A stretch of DNA of 64,000 nt from Bordetella genomosp. 1 (lineage in GTDB: Bacteria; Pseudomonadota; Gammaproteobacteria; Burkholderiales; Burkholderiaceae_B), in contig NZ_NEVL01000002.1 in the NCBI RefSeq assembly GCF_002261335.1, forward strand, positions 248,001 through 312,000, given 5' to 3'. The notes beneath the pieces are model-generated. The model was not told where the DNA came from. It saw only the letters and a program-made list of their open reading frames with translations, and searched no databases. Position numbers and translations under genes: made by a program. Every line of letters starts with the position of its first letter. Position 1 is the stretch's first letter. This document shows positions 1 through 6,514 of the stretch, one piece after another.

Positions 1-585
1 AATCGCACCGTCACGATCGAGATCCGCGACAACCTCAACAGCCTCTACACGCTGCTCGACAAGCTCTACCGCCGCAACCCGCGCGAGTGGCGCAAGACCG
101 GCGTCAGCAGCCAGGAAGACGCAGTGGCGCGGGTCAAGCGCCTGATCGAGGCCCGCACGCCGCCGCAGGGCCTCTCGGGGCTGCGCGACATCCAGGTGCT
201 GGCCGTGGCGCTCGATCCGAATTATGGCGGCGACCGCGTCGCGGCCTTCATCTACGGCCTGGCCGATACCATGATCGCGGCCCACAACGACAAGACCCGC
301 ATCTACGTGTCCGACGTGCTGGACGGCCAGCGGCTCTACAATGCCGCGCGCAACGTCGAGGCGGCGGCCTGGCTGCTGGCGTCGCGCCGCAACGCCCAGG
401 GCGAGCCGCTGCTGCTGGCCAATGAAATGTCCGCCACCGCCACCAATCTCAGTTTCGAACGGGAGTTCGGCGCTATCATCGGCCGGCTGGACCTGATCGC
501 CAACCTGCTGGGCGAGAATTCGCGCCGCATCGGCATCAACTATGCGCAGGGCCTGCTTTTCTTCAATTTCCTGCCTGTCCGCTAG
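1..585 (+). CDS. Unidentified protein, C-terminal 194 residues (5' end outside window)
   Basis: An open frame runs from the first base to a TAG stop, so this is the tail of a longer gene starting left of the window. The sequence is soluble in character, with alternating helical stretches and a short hydrophobic segment (GLLFFNFLP) just before the C-terminus. I recognise no catalytic motif. It reads in the same direction as the threonine ammonia-lyase that starts 41 bases after its stop. Similar conserved hypothetical proteins, some annotated as lipoproteins, occur in Bordetella-group genomes, but I cannot name the family. A real coding region is likely from the codon use and uninterrupted frame. 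Confidence 0.75.
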   Translation, partial: NRTVTIEIRDNLNSLYTLLDKLYRRNPREWRKTGVSSQEDAVARVKRLIEARTPPQGLSGLRDIQVLAVALDPNYGGDRVAAFIYGLADTMIAAHNDKTRIYVSDVLDGQRLYNAARNVEAAAWLLASRRNAQGEPLLLANEMSATATNLSFEREFGAIIGRLDLIANLLGENSRRIGINYAQGLLFFNFLPVR

Positions 586-626
586 CGCCGTTTTAGTGTG
601 ACCAGGGCCCAGACCCGGAATCCATC

Positions 627-1844
627 GTGATCGACCTCGCCGCCATCCAGACCGCCCGCGACCATCTGCGCGGGCAGGTGCAAAAGACGCCCTTTACCTT
701 TTCCCGCACGCTCTCCGACATCCTCGGCGCGCAGATCTGGCTCAAGTTCGAGAACCTGCAGTTCACGGCCTCGTTCAAGGAGCGCGGCGCGCTCAACCGC
801 ATGCTCACGCTCACGCCCGAAGAGCGGGCCAAGGGCGTGATCGCGGTGTCGGCCGGCAACCACGCGCAGGGCGTGGCCTATCACGCGCAGCGCATGGGCA
901 TCCCGGCCGTGATCGTGATGCCGCGCTTCACGCCCACGGTCAAGGTGGCCAACACGCGCCGTTTCGGCGTCGAGGTGGTGCTGGCGGGCGACACCTTCGA
1001 CGACGCCAAGGCGCACGGCGAGGTGCTGGCGCGCGAGCGCGGCCTCATCATGATCCACCCCTACGACGACGAAGCCGTGATCGCGGGGCAGGGCACCATC
1101 GGCCTGGAAATGCTCGAAGACCAGCCCGACCTCGACGCCGTGGTGATCGCCATCGGCGGCGGCGGCCTGATCTCCGGCATCGCCACCGCGGTCAAGGCGC
1201 TCAAGCCGGGGATCGAGGTGATCGGCGTGCAGACCGAGCGCTTCCCGTCGATGTACGCGGCGGTGAGCGGCCAGGAGCTCGCCTCGGGCCACTACACGAT
1301 CGCCGAGGGCATCGCGGTGAAGTCGCCCGGCACCCTGACCCAGGAAATCTGCCGCCGGCTGGTCGACCGCATCGAGCTGGTGAGCGAGGCCGACATCGAG
1401 CACGCCATCGTGGTGCTGCTCGAGATCGAAAAGACGGTCGTGGAAGGCGCCGGCGCGGCCGGCCTGGCGGCCTTGCTGCTGGAGCAGCAGCGCGGCGCCT
1501 CGCGCTTCGCCGGCAAGCGGGTGGGCCTGGTGCTCACCGGCGGCAACATCGATCCGCTCATGCTGGGCGAGCTCATCGAGCGCGGCATGGTGCGCGCCGG
1601 CCGCCTGGCGCGCATCCGCGTCGACCTGCGCGATCTGCCGGGCGCGCTCGCGCACGCCACCAAGCTGATCGCCGACGCGCACGCCAACATCACCGAGGTG
1701 CATCACCAGCGCGCCTTCACCACGCTGCCGGTGCGCAACGTCGAAGTCGATTTCGTGCTGCAGACGCGCGGCCCCGAGCACATCGAGGAAGTGATCGACG
1801 TGCTCAACCGCGCCGGCTTCGCGGCCAGCAATCACGATCATTGA
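627..1844 (+). CDS. ilvA: Threonine ammonia-lyase (PLP-dependent, C-terminal ACT domain)
   Basis: This 405-residue enzyme deaminates L-threonine to 2-oxobutanoate and ammonia in the cytoplasm, feeding isoleucine synthesis or threonine breakdown. The fold-type II PLP lysine is K51 in SFKERGALN, the phosphate-binding glycine loop is IGGGGLISG near residue 180, and residues from about 330 form a single ACT-like domain. The length of about 400 with one ACT domain fits the shorter TdcB/type-2 form rather than the roughly 510-residue biosynthetic IlvA with two ACT domains. The start is GTG at 627; no in-frame ATG lies near enough upstream to be better. It is followed by a repeat-rich spacer and a convergent PIN gene, so it probably ends its transcription unit. 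Confidence 0.92.
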   Translation: MIDLAAIQTARDHLRGQVQKTPFTFSRTLSDILGAQIWLKFENLQFTASFKERGALNRMLTLTPEERAKGVIAVSAGNHAQGVAYHAQRMGIPAVIVMPRFTPTVKVANTRRFGVEVVLAGDTFDDAKAHGEVLARERGLIMIHPYDDEAVIAGQGTIGLEMLEDQPDLDAVVIAIGGGGLISGIATAVKALKPGIEVIGVQTERFPSMYAAVSGQELASGHYTIAEGIAVKSPGTLTQEICRRLVDRIELVSEADIEHAIVVLLEIEKTVVEGAGAAGLAALLLEQQRGASRFAGKRVGLVLTGGNIDPLMLGELIERGMVRAGRLARIRVDLRDLPGALAHATKLIADAHANITEVHHQRAFTTLPVRNVEVDFVLQTRGPEHIEEVIDVLNRAGFAASNHDH

Positions 1845-1911
1845 GGTGGCGGGCGCGCGCGGCGGCCGGCGGGGTTGCGGGCGGCGCGCGCTGAGCGCCA
1901 AAGGCGTGGGC

Positions 1912-1987
1912 CAGCGGCGTGCGCTGGCGGCGTGTGGTCAGCGGCGTGCGCTAGCGGCGTGCGCCAGCCGCGTGCGCTTGCGGCGCG
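1912..1987. repeat. Three imperfect GC-rich direct repeats, about 23-26 bp
   Basis: Between the stop of the threonine ammonia-lyase and the stop of the convergent PIN gene, a unit beginning CAGCGGCGTGCGCTGGCGGC occurs at 1912-1934, again with one change at 1939-1961, and as a more diverged copy at 1965-1987. The period is 26-27 bp. No gene is seen here. The array may be slippage-prone, or a degenerated 3' trailer of one of the flanking genes. Confidence 0.7.
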
Positions 1988-1991
1988 TGGC

Positions 1992-2603
1992 TCAGGTGGC
2001 CGCGCCGTGGCGCTCGGCGAGGCGGCGCACCCGGTACAGCCGTTCGCGTTGCAGCAGCGCCGACAGCGTCTCGGGCTCGCGTCCCAGTGCCAGCCAGTCG
2101 GGCTGCACGCCGGCCAGCGCGGCCAGCAGCGCCTCGGGCTGCGCCTCGAACCAGCGCGCGATCAGGTGGTCCGGATTGAACACGTCCAGGCCCTGGCGGC
2201 GCAGCTCCGAGCGATTGAAGTCCTTCAGGTTCCAGGTCATCACCTGCACCGTGGGCGGCAGCTGCGCGCCGCAGCGCGCGCGCCGGGCCAGGCCGGCGGC
2301 GATCACGTGGAAGTCCTTCGGGTCGCTGTAGCGCAGGCCGGCCTCGTACACGCCCACGTCGACCTCGAGCGCGCCCGGAAAGCGCGCGTTCATCTCATCC
2401 CACTGTTCGGCCATCACCTCGGGCGGGATCGACCACAGGCGCGCGGCGTTGCGGCGCCATTCCTCGCCGATGCGCTCGGTCCAGACCGGCGCGAACACGC
2501 CGGCCTCGGCCAGGCGCAGCACCAGGCGGCGCACGATGCCCGACATCAACACGCAGGCGTCCAGGACGATCCAGGGGGCGGGGGAGGGCGGGGTCGGGTT
2601 CAA
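1992..2603 (-). CDS. PIN-domain protein (VapC/PilT-type putative ribonuclease)
   Basis: The frame encodes a PIN fold. An N-terminal strand with the first metal-binding Asp (VLDACVL) is followed by an acidic residue in RIGEEWRRN and the C-terminal acidic cluster SDPKDFHV, then TWNLKDFN. PIN proteins are Mg/Mn-dependent RNases, many of them toxins of toxin-antitoxin pairs. The open frame extends upstream through two tRNA genes, so the true start must lie nearer. The best candidate is TTG at 2603, giving 203 residues, though its ribosome binding site is poor. No antitoxin-sized gene is visible beside it, so a toxin role is not supported by context. The domain call is confident; the start and function are less so. 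Confidence 0.7.
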   Translation of the reverse strand: MNPTPPSPAPWIVLDACVLMSGIVRRLVLRLAEAGVFAPVWTERIGEEWRRNAARLWSIPPEVMAEQWDEMNARFPGALEVDVGVYEAGLRYSDPKDFHVIAAGLARRARCGAQLPPTVQVMTWNLKDFNRSELRRQGLDVFNPDHLIARWFEAQPEALLAALAGVQPDWLALGREPETLSALLQRERLYRVRRLAERHGAAT

Positions 2604-2713
2604 GGTGCGAGGGGCCAGTGGCGGCGCGGTGGATGCGGAGGATGTCGCGGAATGCGGCGCGACGCTAGCGCGGCGGCGCGCGATCGGAGTCGGATATCCC
2701 GTTGATTTCCGGG

Positions 2714-2798
2714 TGGTGCACCCACCCGGGCTCGAACCGGGACGCCTTGCGGCGAGGGATTTTAAGTCCCTTGCGTCTACCAATTTCGCCATGGGTGC
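2714..2798 (-). tRNA. tRNA-Leu (anticodon TAA)
   Basis: The 85-nt minus-strand cloverleaf has acceptor arms GCACCCA/TGGGTGC, discriminator A, and an encoded CCA at 2714-2716. It has the class II D-arm GGTAGAC, anticodon loop CTTAAAA (anticodon TAA, reading UUA), a long variable arm CGCCGCAAGGCG, and the T-loop GGTTCGAGCC. It lies 2 nt downstream of tRNA-Ser and is presumably co-transcribed with it. Confidence 0.97.
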
Positions 2799-2800
2799 AT

Positions 2801-2890
2801 TGGCGGAAGCGGTGGGATTCGAACCCACGAAGGGTATAAGCCCTTGCCGGTTTTCAAGACCGGTGCCTTCAACCACTCGGCCACGCTTCC
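2801..2890 (-). tRNA. tRNA-Ser (anticodon TGA)
   Basis: The 90-nt minus-strand cloverleaf has acceptor arms GGAAGCG/CGCTTCC, discriminator G and an encoded CCA at 2801-2803. The anticodon loop CTTGAAA gives anticodon TGA (reads UCA and related codons). A long variable arm and the T-loop GGTTCGAATCC are present. It is the first of a Ser-Leu pair with a 2-nt spacer. An AT-rich patch near 2968-2980 is the likely promoter zone for this pair or for the divergent oxidoreductase gene. Confidence 0.97.
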
Positions 2891-3007
2891 GCGAGACACG
2901 GCTGGCGCCGCGTCCGGGTAACCCTGCTGCCGGAACCGGCAAACGCATGAATTCCCGTAAAGGGCAGCATAATAATCTATTTGCCAGATTCAGGACGGAG
3001 GCGTTTC

Positions 3008-3982
3008 ATGAGAGCAGTTGAAATCACCCAGCCCGGCGCACCGGACGTGCTCGTGGCCTGCGACCGGCCGATGCCCGAACCGGCGGCCGGCGAAGTGCTC
3101 ATCAAGGTCAGCGCGGCGGGCATCAACCGTCCCGACGTGTTCCAGCGCAAGGGCAACTACGCGCCGCCTCCCGGGGCCTCGGATCTGCCGGGCCTGGAAG
3201 TGGTCGGCGAGATCGTGGGCGGCGACGCGGCCGCCGGCGGCTTCGCCATCGGCGACAAGGTCTGCGCGCTGGTCGCGGGCGGCGGCTATGCCGAGTACTG
3301 TGTGGCGCCCGCGCTGCAGTGCCTGCCCATTCCGAAGGGCCTCACCGAGATCGAGGCGGCCGGCCTGCCCGAGACCTACTTCACCGTCTGGAGCAATGTG
3401 TTCGACCGCGGCGCGCTGAGCTCGGGCGAGGCGCTGCTGGTGCACGGTGGCGCGAGCGGCATCGGCACCACGGCGATCCAGATCGCCCGCGCGCTGGGCC
3501 ACACGGTCTACGCCACGGTCGGCAGCGACGACCGCGTGGCCGCCGTCGAGAAGCTCGGCGCCATCGGCATCAACTACAAGACCCAGGATTACGTCGAAGA
3601 GATCAAGCGTCTCACCGAAGGCCGGGGCGTGGACGTCATCCTCGACATGGTGGCGGGCGACTACATCAATCGCGACCTGAAGGCGCTCGCCGACGACGGC
3701 CGCATCGTGATCATCGCGTTGCTGGGCGGCGCCAAGGCCACCATCGACTGCAATGAAGTGATGCGCCGCCGCCTCACCGTCACCGGCTCGACGCTGCGTC
3801 CGCGTCCGGTCGCGTTCAAGGGCGAGATCGCGCGCAAGCTGCGCGAGCGCGTCTGGCCGCTGCTGGAAGCGGGCAAGATCAAGCCCATCATCCATGCCAC
3901 GCTGCCGCTCGACCAGGCCGCCGCGGGCCATGCCATGATGGAGGCAGGGGAACAAGTCGGGAAAATCATCCTGACGGTGTGA
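3008..3982 (+). CDS. NAD(P)H quinone oxidoreductase, zinc-independent MDR family (PIG3-like)
   Basis: The 324-residue cytosolic oxidoreductase belongs to the medium-chain dehydrogenase/reductase superfamily. The N-terminal GroES-like domain begins MRAVEITQPGAP, and GINRPDVFQRKGNYAPPPG is typical of the PIG3/QOR branch. The Rossmann motif is LVHGGASGIGTTAIQIA at about residues 143-159. The structural zinc cysteines of alcohol dehydrogenases are absent, as expected for quinone oxidoreductases. ATG at 3008 is chosen because GGAG sits at 2997-3000; an upstream in-frame start at 2981 would swallow that site. It is followed after 193 bases by tpiA. The physiological quinone or enone substrate cannot be told from sequence. 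Confidence 0.88.
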   Translation: MRAVEITQPGAPDVLVACDRPMPEPAAGEVLIKVSAAGINRPDVFQRKGNYAPPPGASDLPGLEVVGEIVGGDAAAGGFAIGDKVCALVAGGGYAEYCVAPALQCLPIPKGLTEIEAAGLPETYFTVWSNVFDRGALSSGEALLVHGGASGIGTTAIQIARALGHTVYATVGSDDRVAAVEKLGAIGINYKTQDYVEEIKRLTEGRGVDVILDMVAGDYINRDLKALADDGRIVIIALLGGAKATIDCNEVMRRRLTVTGSTLRPRPVAFKGEIARKLRERVWPLLEAGKIKPIIHATLPLDQAAAGHAMMEAGEQVGKIILTV

Positions 3983-4175
3983 TCGCATCCCTCGGCGCAT
4001 TTCGCGCTGACAGGGTACAATCATGGGTTTGGCTCGGGGGCTCCCTGGGCCAGTCGTCCCCTGTCCGGCCCTGATGTCCCCCAGGCCCCCAGGATGCGCC
4101 GTCCACGGCGCCCGGGGTCTGGCGCGATCGGGCCGCGCCGGGCTTACGCTCACCCTTTATCGCCCACTATTGCGC

Positions 4176-4922
4176 ATGACCCAAACTGCGAATCGCGCCC
4201 GCCTCGTGCTGGGCAATTGGAAAATGCACGGCAGCCTGGCCGAAAACGCCGCGCTGCTCGATGCGCTGCGCGCGGCCGACGCCGCCAGCCACTGCCAGAT
4301 CGGCGTGTGCGTGCCTTTCCCGTATCTCGCCCAGGCCGCGCAGGCCCTGGCGGGCAGCGCCATCACCTGGGGCGCGCAGGACGTCAGCGCGCAGGCCAAG
4401 GGCGCCTTCACCGGTGAAGTCTCCGCCGGCATGCTGAAAGAATTCGGCTGCCGCTGGGCGCTGGCCGGCCATTCCGAGCGCCGCACGCTGCATGGCGAGT
4501 CGGACCAGCTGGTGGCCGACAAGGCCCGCGCCGCGCTCGAGCAGGGCCTGGTGCCCGTGGTCTGCGTGGGCGAATCCCTCGAACAACGCGAAAGCGGCCA
4601 GACGCTGGCCGTGATCGAACGCCAGCTCGCACCCGTGCTGGCGCTGGGCCGCGAGGCCGTGGCCGGCATGGTGCTGGCCTACGAGCCCGTGTGGGCCATC
4701 GGCACCGGCCGCACCGCCACGCCCGAGCAGGCGCAGGAAGTGCACGCCGCGATCCGCGCCGCGCTCACCACGCTCGGCGCCCCGCAGGTCCAGGTGCTGT
4801 ACGGCGGCAGCGTCAAGGCCGCCAACGCCGCCACCCTGTTTGCCATGGCCGACATCGATGGCGCCCTCGTGGGCGGCGCCTCGCTGGTGGCTGAAGAATT
4901 CCTGCGCATCGCCGCAAACTAA
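4176..4922 (+). CDS. tpiA: Triosephosphate isomerase
   Basis: This 248-residue glycolytic enzyme interconverts dihydroxyacetone phosphate and glyceraldehyde 3-phosphate. The catalytic set is complete: Lys in GNWKMHG near the N-terminus, His in AGHSERR, Glu in AYEPVWAIGTG (followed by the flexible loop 6), and the phosphate-binding YGGSVK. The ATG at 4176 (MTQTANRARLVLGNWKMHG) matches the usual family start; the frame is open back to 4023, but that extension is low-complexity and not TIM-like. secG starts 20 bases after its stop. This tpiA-secG order is common in proteobacteria, so the two are probably one transcript. Confidence 0.96.
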   Translation: MTQTANRARLVLGNWKMHGSLAENAALLDALRAADAASHCQIGVCVPFPYLAQAAQALAGSAITWGAQDVSAQAKGAFTGEVSAGMLKEFGCRWALAGHSERRTLHGESDQLVADKARAALEQGLVPVVCVGESLEQRESGQTLAVIERQLAPVLALGREAVAGMVLAYEPVWAIGTGRTATPEQAQEVHAAIRAALTTLGAPQVQVLYGGSVKAANAATLFAMADIDGALVGGASLVAEEFLRIAAN

Positions 4923-4942
4923 GTTTCCGTTCGGAGTCTGTA

Positions 4943-5425
4943 ATGTTGAATGTTCTTCCCATCCTGATGATCGTGCAGGTCATTTCCGCGCTGGCGATCA
5001 TCGTGCTGGTGCTGCTGCAGCAAGGCAAGGGCGCCGATATGGGCTCGTCCTTCGGCAGCGGTTCGGCCGGCAGCCTGTTCGGTGCCTCCGGCGCCGCCAA
5101 CTTCCTGTCGCGCACCACCAAGTGGGCCGCCGTGGTCTTCTTCGTCACGACCGCCGGCCTGGCCTACGTCACGCACAGCCGCACCGGCGCCACCGGCGTG
5201 GACAGCGGCGTGATGCAGCAATACCAGGACCGCTCGATCCCGCAGGCCCCGGGCGCCGCCACCAGCGTGCCGGGCACCCCGGCTCCCAACAGCGTGCCCA
5301 GCGCGCCGGCCCAGCCCGACGCCTCGGTGCCGCAGGCCCCGGCGCAGCAGGCCCCGGCCCCCGCCGCCGGCGTGCCCGCCGCCCCGACCCCGGCGCCGGC
5401 CGAAGCGCCCAAGCCCGCGCAGTAA
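4943..5425 (+). CDS. secG: Preprotein translocase subunit SecG, with long Pro/Ala-rich tail
   Basis: SecG is the small accessory subunit of the SecYEG inner-membrane channel. Two membrane segments (about residues 3-25 and 54-75) flank the conserved cytoplasmic loop with LVLLQQGKGADMGSSFG, the SecG signature. The chain is 160 residues, against about 110 in E. coli. The extra length is a C-terminal tail from about residue 95 made of Pro, Ala, Gln and Val repeats, without hydrophobic segments. Such tails are common in beta-proteobacterial SecG; their role is unclear. A strong hairpin and a tRNA-Leu gene follow. Confidence 0.93.
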   Translation: MLNVLPILMIVQVISALAIIVLVLLQQGKGADMGSSFGSGSAGSLFGASGAANFLSRTTKWAAVVFFVTTAGLAYVTHSRTGATGVDSGVMQQYQDRSIPQAPGAATSVPGTPAPNSVPSAPAQPDASVPQAPAQQAPAPAAGVPAAPTPAPAEAPKPAQ

Positions 5426-5435
5426 GTCGTTTTCA

Positions 5436-5470
5436 CCGGACGCCCGTTCTTGCGATGGGCGTCCGGCTTG
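5436..5470 (+). terminator. Probable terminator hairpin after secG
   Basis: A perfect 10-bp stem (CCGGACGCCC, 5436-5445, with GGGCGTCCGG, 5457-5466) closes an 11-nt loop just after the secG stop. The T-tract is weak (CTTG), so efficiency is uncertain. The position between secG and a tRNA promoter supports a terminator. Confidence 0.55.
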
Positions 5471-5498
5471 AAACGCAGACGAGATTTCCCCGATCAGT

Positions 5499-5526
5499 TT
5501 GCGCTTTCAAAAAATAGTGCTAGAAT
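5499..5526 (+). promoter_or_regulatory. Sigma-70 promoter for tRNA-Leu(GAG)
   Basis: TTGCGC at 5499-5504 and TAGAAT at 5521-5526 are spaced 16 bp apart, and a TG dinucleotide precedes the -10 element (TGCTAGAAT). The predicted start is about 80 nt upstream of the mature tRNA, leaving a leader for processing. Confidence 0.65.
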
Positions 5527-5611
5527 GCTCGACTTTCCAGGGCAGTGCGAAACAGGCGCCGCCAGCAGCAGACAGGGAAACCTTCCGCCGCACTGGGAAA
5601 ACCTGGTGAAT

Positions 5612-5696
5612 GCCGACGTGGTGAAATTGGTAGACACGCTATCTTGAGGGGGTAGTGGCGAAAGCTGTGCGAGTTCGAGTCTCGCCGTCGGCACCA
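5612..5696 (+). tRNA. tRNA-Leu (anticodon GAG)
   Basis: The 85-nt class II tRNA has acceptor arms GCCGACG/CGTCGGC, discriminator A and encoded CCA. Anticodon stem CTATC/GGTAG encloses loop TTGAGGG, giving anticodon GAG (CUC/CUU). The T-loop is GAGTTCGAGTCTC. It stands alone with its own promoter and terminator. Confidence 0.97.
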
Positions 5697-5730
5697 AAGA
5701 ATTCCTTGCAGGTTGTGCCTGCAAAAACAG

Positions 5731-5764
5731 AAAACCCGCATCTCGTGAGAGTGCGGGTTTTTTG
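5731..5764 (+). terminator. Intrinsic terminator after tRNA-Leu(GAG)
   Basis: A stem AAAACCCGCA (5731-5740) with TGCGGGTTTT (5752-5761), with a small inner CTC/GAG extension, is followed by a run of T to 5763. It is a classical terminator for the tRNA unit and may also act on the convergent GYF-domain gene. A second small hairpin (TTGCAGG/CCTGCAA, 5706-5724) directly follows the tRNA and lacks a T-tract. Confidence 0.88.
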
Positions 5765-5805
5765 TCGTCCGACGCCGGCGGGGCCGACGTCGGAAACGCA
5801 TGCAA

Positions 5806-6345
5806 TCAGGCGAAGGCCGTGAGGAAGAACAGCACGATCCAGACCCAGAAGTACGACGGGCTCTGGCTCAGGTGCTTGGCGCGCATCCAGAGATAGACCG
5901 GCACCAGGAAGACCATCTTGCCGAATGCCTTGGTATCGACGCCGGCGCGCTTGAGGCTGCGCTCATCCATGATTCCGAGCAGGATGTTCAGGATGACGGT
6001 GGCGTACCAGAACTTGCGCGACAGCAGCACGAGCGTGAGCTCGTATTCGCTGTGCGAGTAGATGCCGGAAACAATGCCTTCCAGCATCAGGCCGAGTACC
6101 GGCGCAAGGGCCAGCGTCCAGACCCAGCCGCTGCCGATGCGGGCGGCGGGCAGGGGCGGAGGCGTCTGCACCGCACCGAGGTGCGGCGCGAGCTCGGTCT
6201 CCTGCACGCGCAGCCAGTCGGTGAATCCGGGGCGCCAGACCAGGGTCTGGCCGGTCACGACATTCTGGTTCATCAGATCGCGCAGCTCGGTTTCCGAAAC
6301 GCCACTGATGCGCTGGCCGTTTCTCTCGTAGTGCCATTCACTCAT
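5806..6345 (-). CDS. GYF-domain (DUF4339-type) membrane protein of unknown function
   Basis: The 179-residue protein starts with a GYF_2-like domain. It has W-Y near the N-terminus (MSEWHYERNGQRISGV), then ETELRDLMNQNVVTGQTLVW and the closing WRPGFTDWL. A proline-rich linker (PPPLP) follows. There are then about four hydrophobic segments, near residues 74-92, 103-115, 145-155 and 163-178. GYF_2 domains are thought to bind proline-rich or membrane partners; no biochemical role can be assigned. The start has AGGA 8 bases upstream and a good promoter at 6414-6441. The gene is monocistronic, with 169 bases separating it from the effector-like gene upstream. Confidence 0.85.
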   Translation of the reverse strand: MSEWHYERNGQRISGVSETELRDLMNQNVVTGQTLVWRPGFTDWLRVQETELAPHLGAVQTPPPLPAARIGSGWVWTLALAPVLGLMLEGIVSGIYSHSEYELTLVLLSRKFWYATVILNILLGIMDERSLKRAGVDTKAFGKMVFLVPVYLWMRAKHLSQSPSYFWVWIVLFFLTAFA

Positions 6346-6413
6346 TTTTCATTCCTGTAGAGAATCTGGACTCGGGGTGTGGCGCCCCTTCCGGCCAGCG
6401 CCACGCCCGACGC

Positions 6414-6441
6414 AGTGTAAGCGAAAATGACTTAACGTAAA
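6414..6441 (-). promoter_or_regulatory. Sigma-70 promoter for the GYF-domain gene
   Basis: On the minus strand TTTACG (6441-6436) and TACACT (6419-6414) are separated by 16 bp, about 70 bases before the ATG. Both hexamers match four or five of six consensus positions. This region, 6346-6514, otherwise holds no gene. Confidence 0.6.
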
Positions 6442-6514
6442 CGAGTGAAAAGGCCTTGTATTGCGCCCGAACTCTTGGGTGCGGGTCTTGGTTGCGGGCG
6501 CAACCATTCACGCG

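Noticed and set aside
1912-1987. Direct repeats as a CRISPR remnant
   Set aside because: Units are contiguous or nearly so with no spacers of regular length, and no cas genes are present.
2714-2890. tRNA pair as an attachment site of an integrated element
   Set aside because: No integrase, no duplicated tRNA 3' end, and no foreign-looking gene block is seen beside it.
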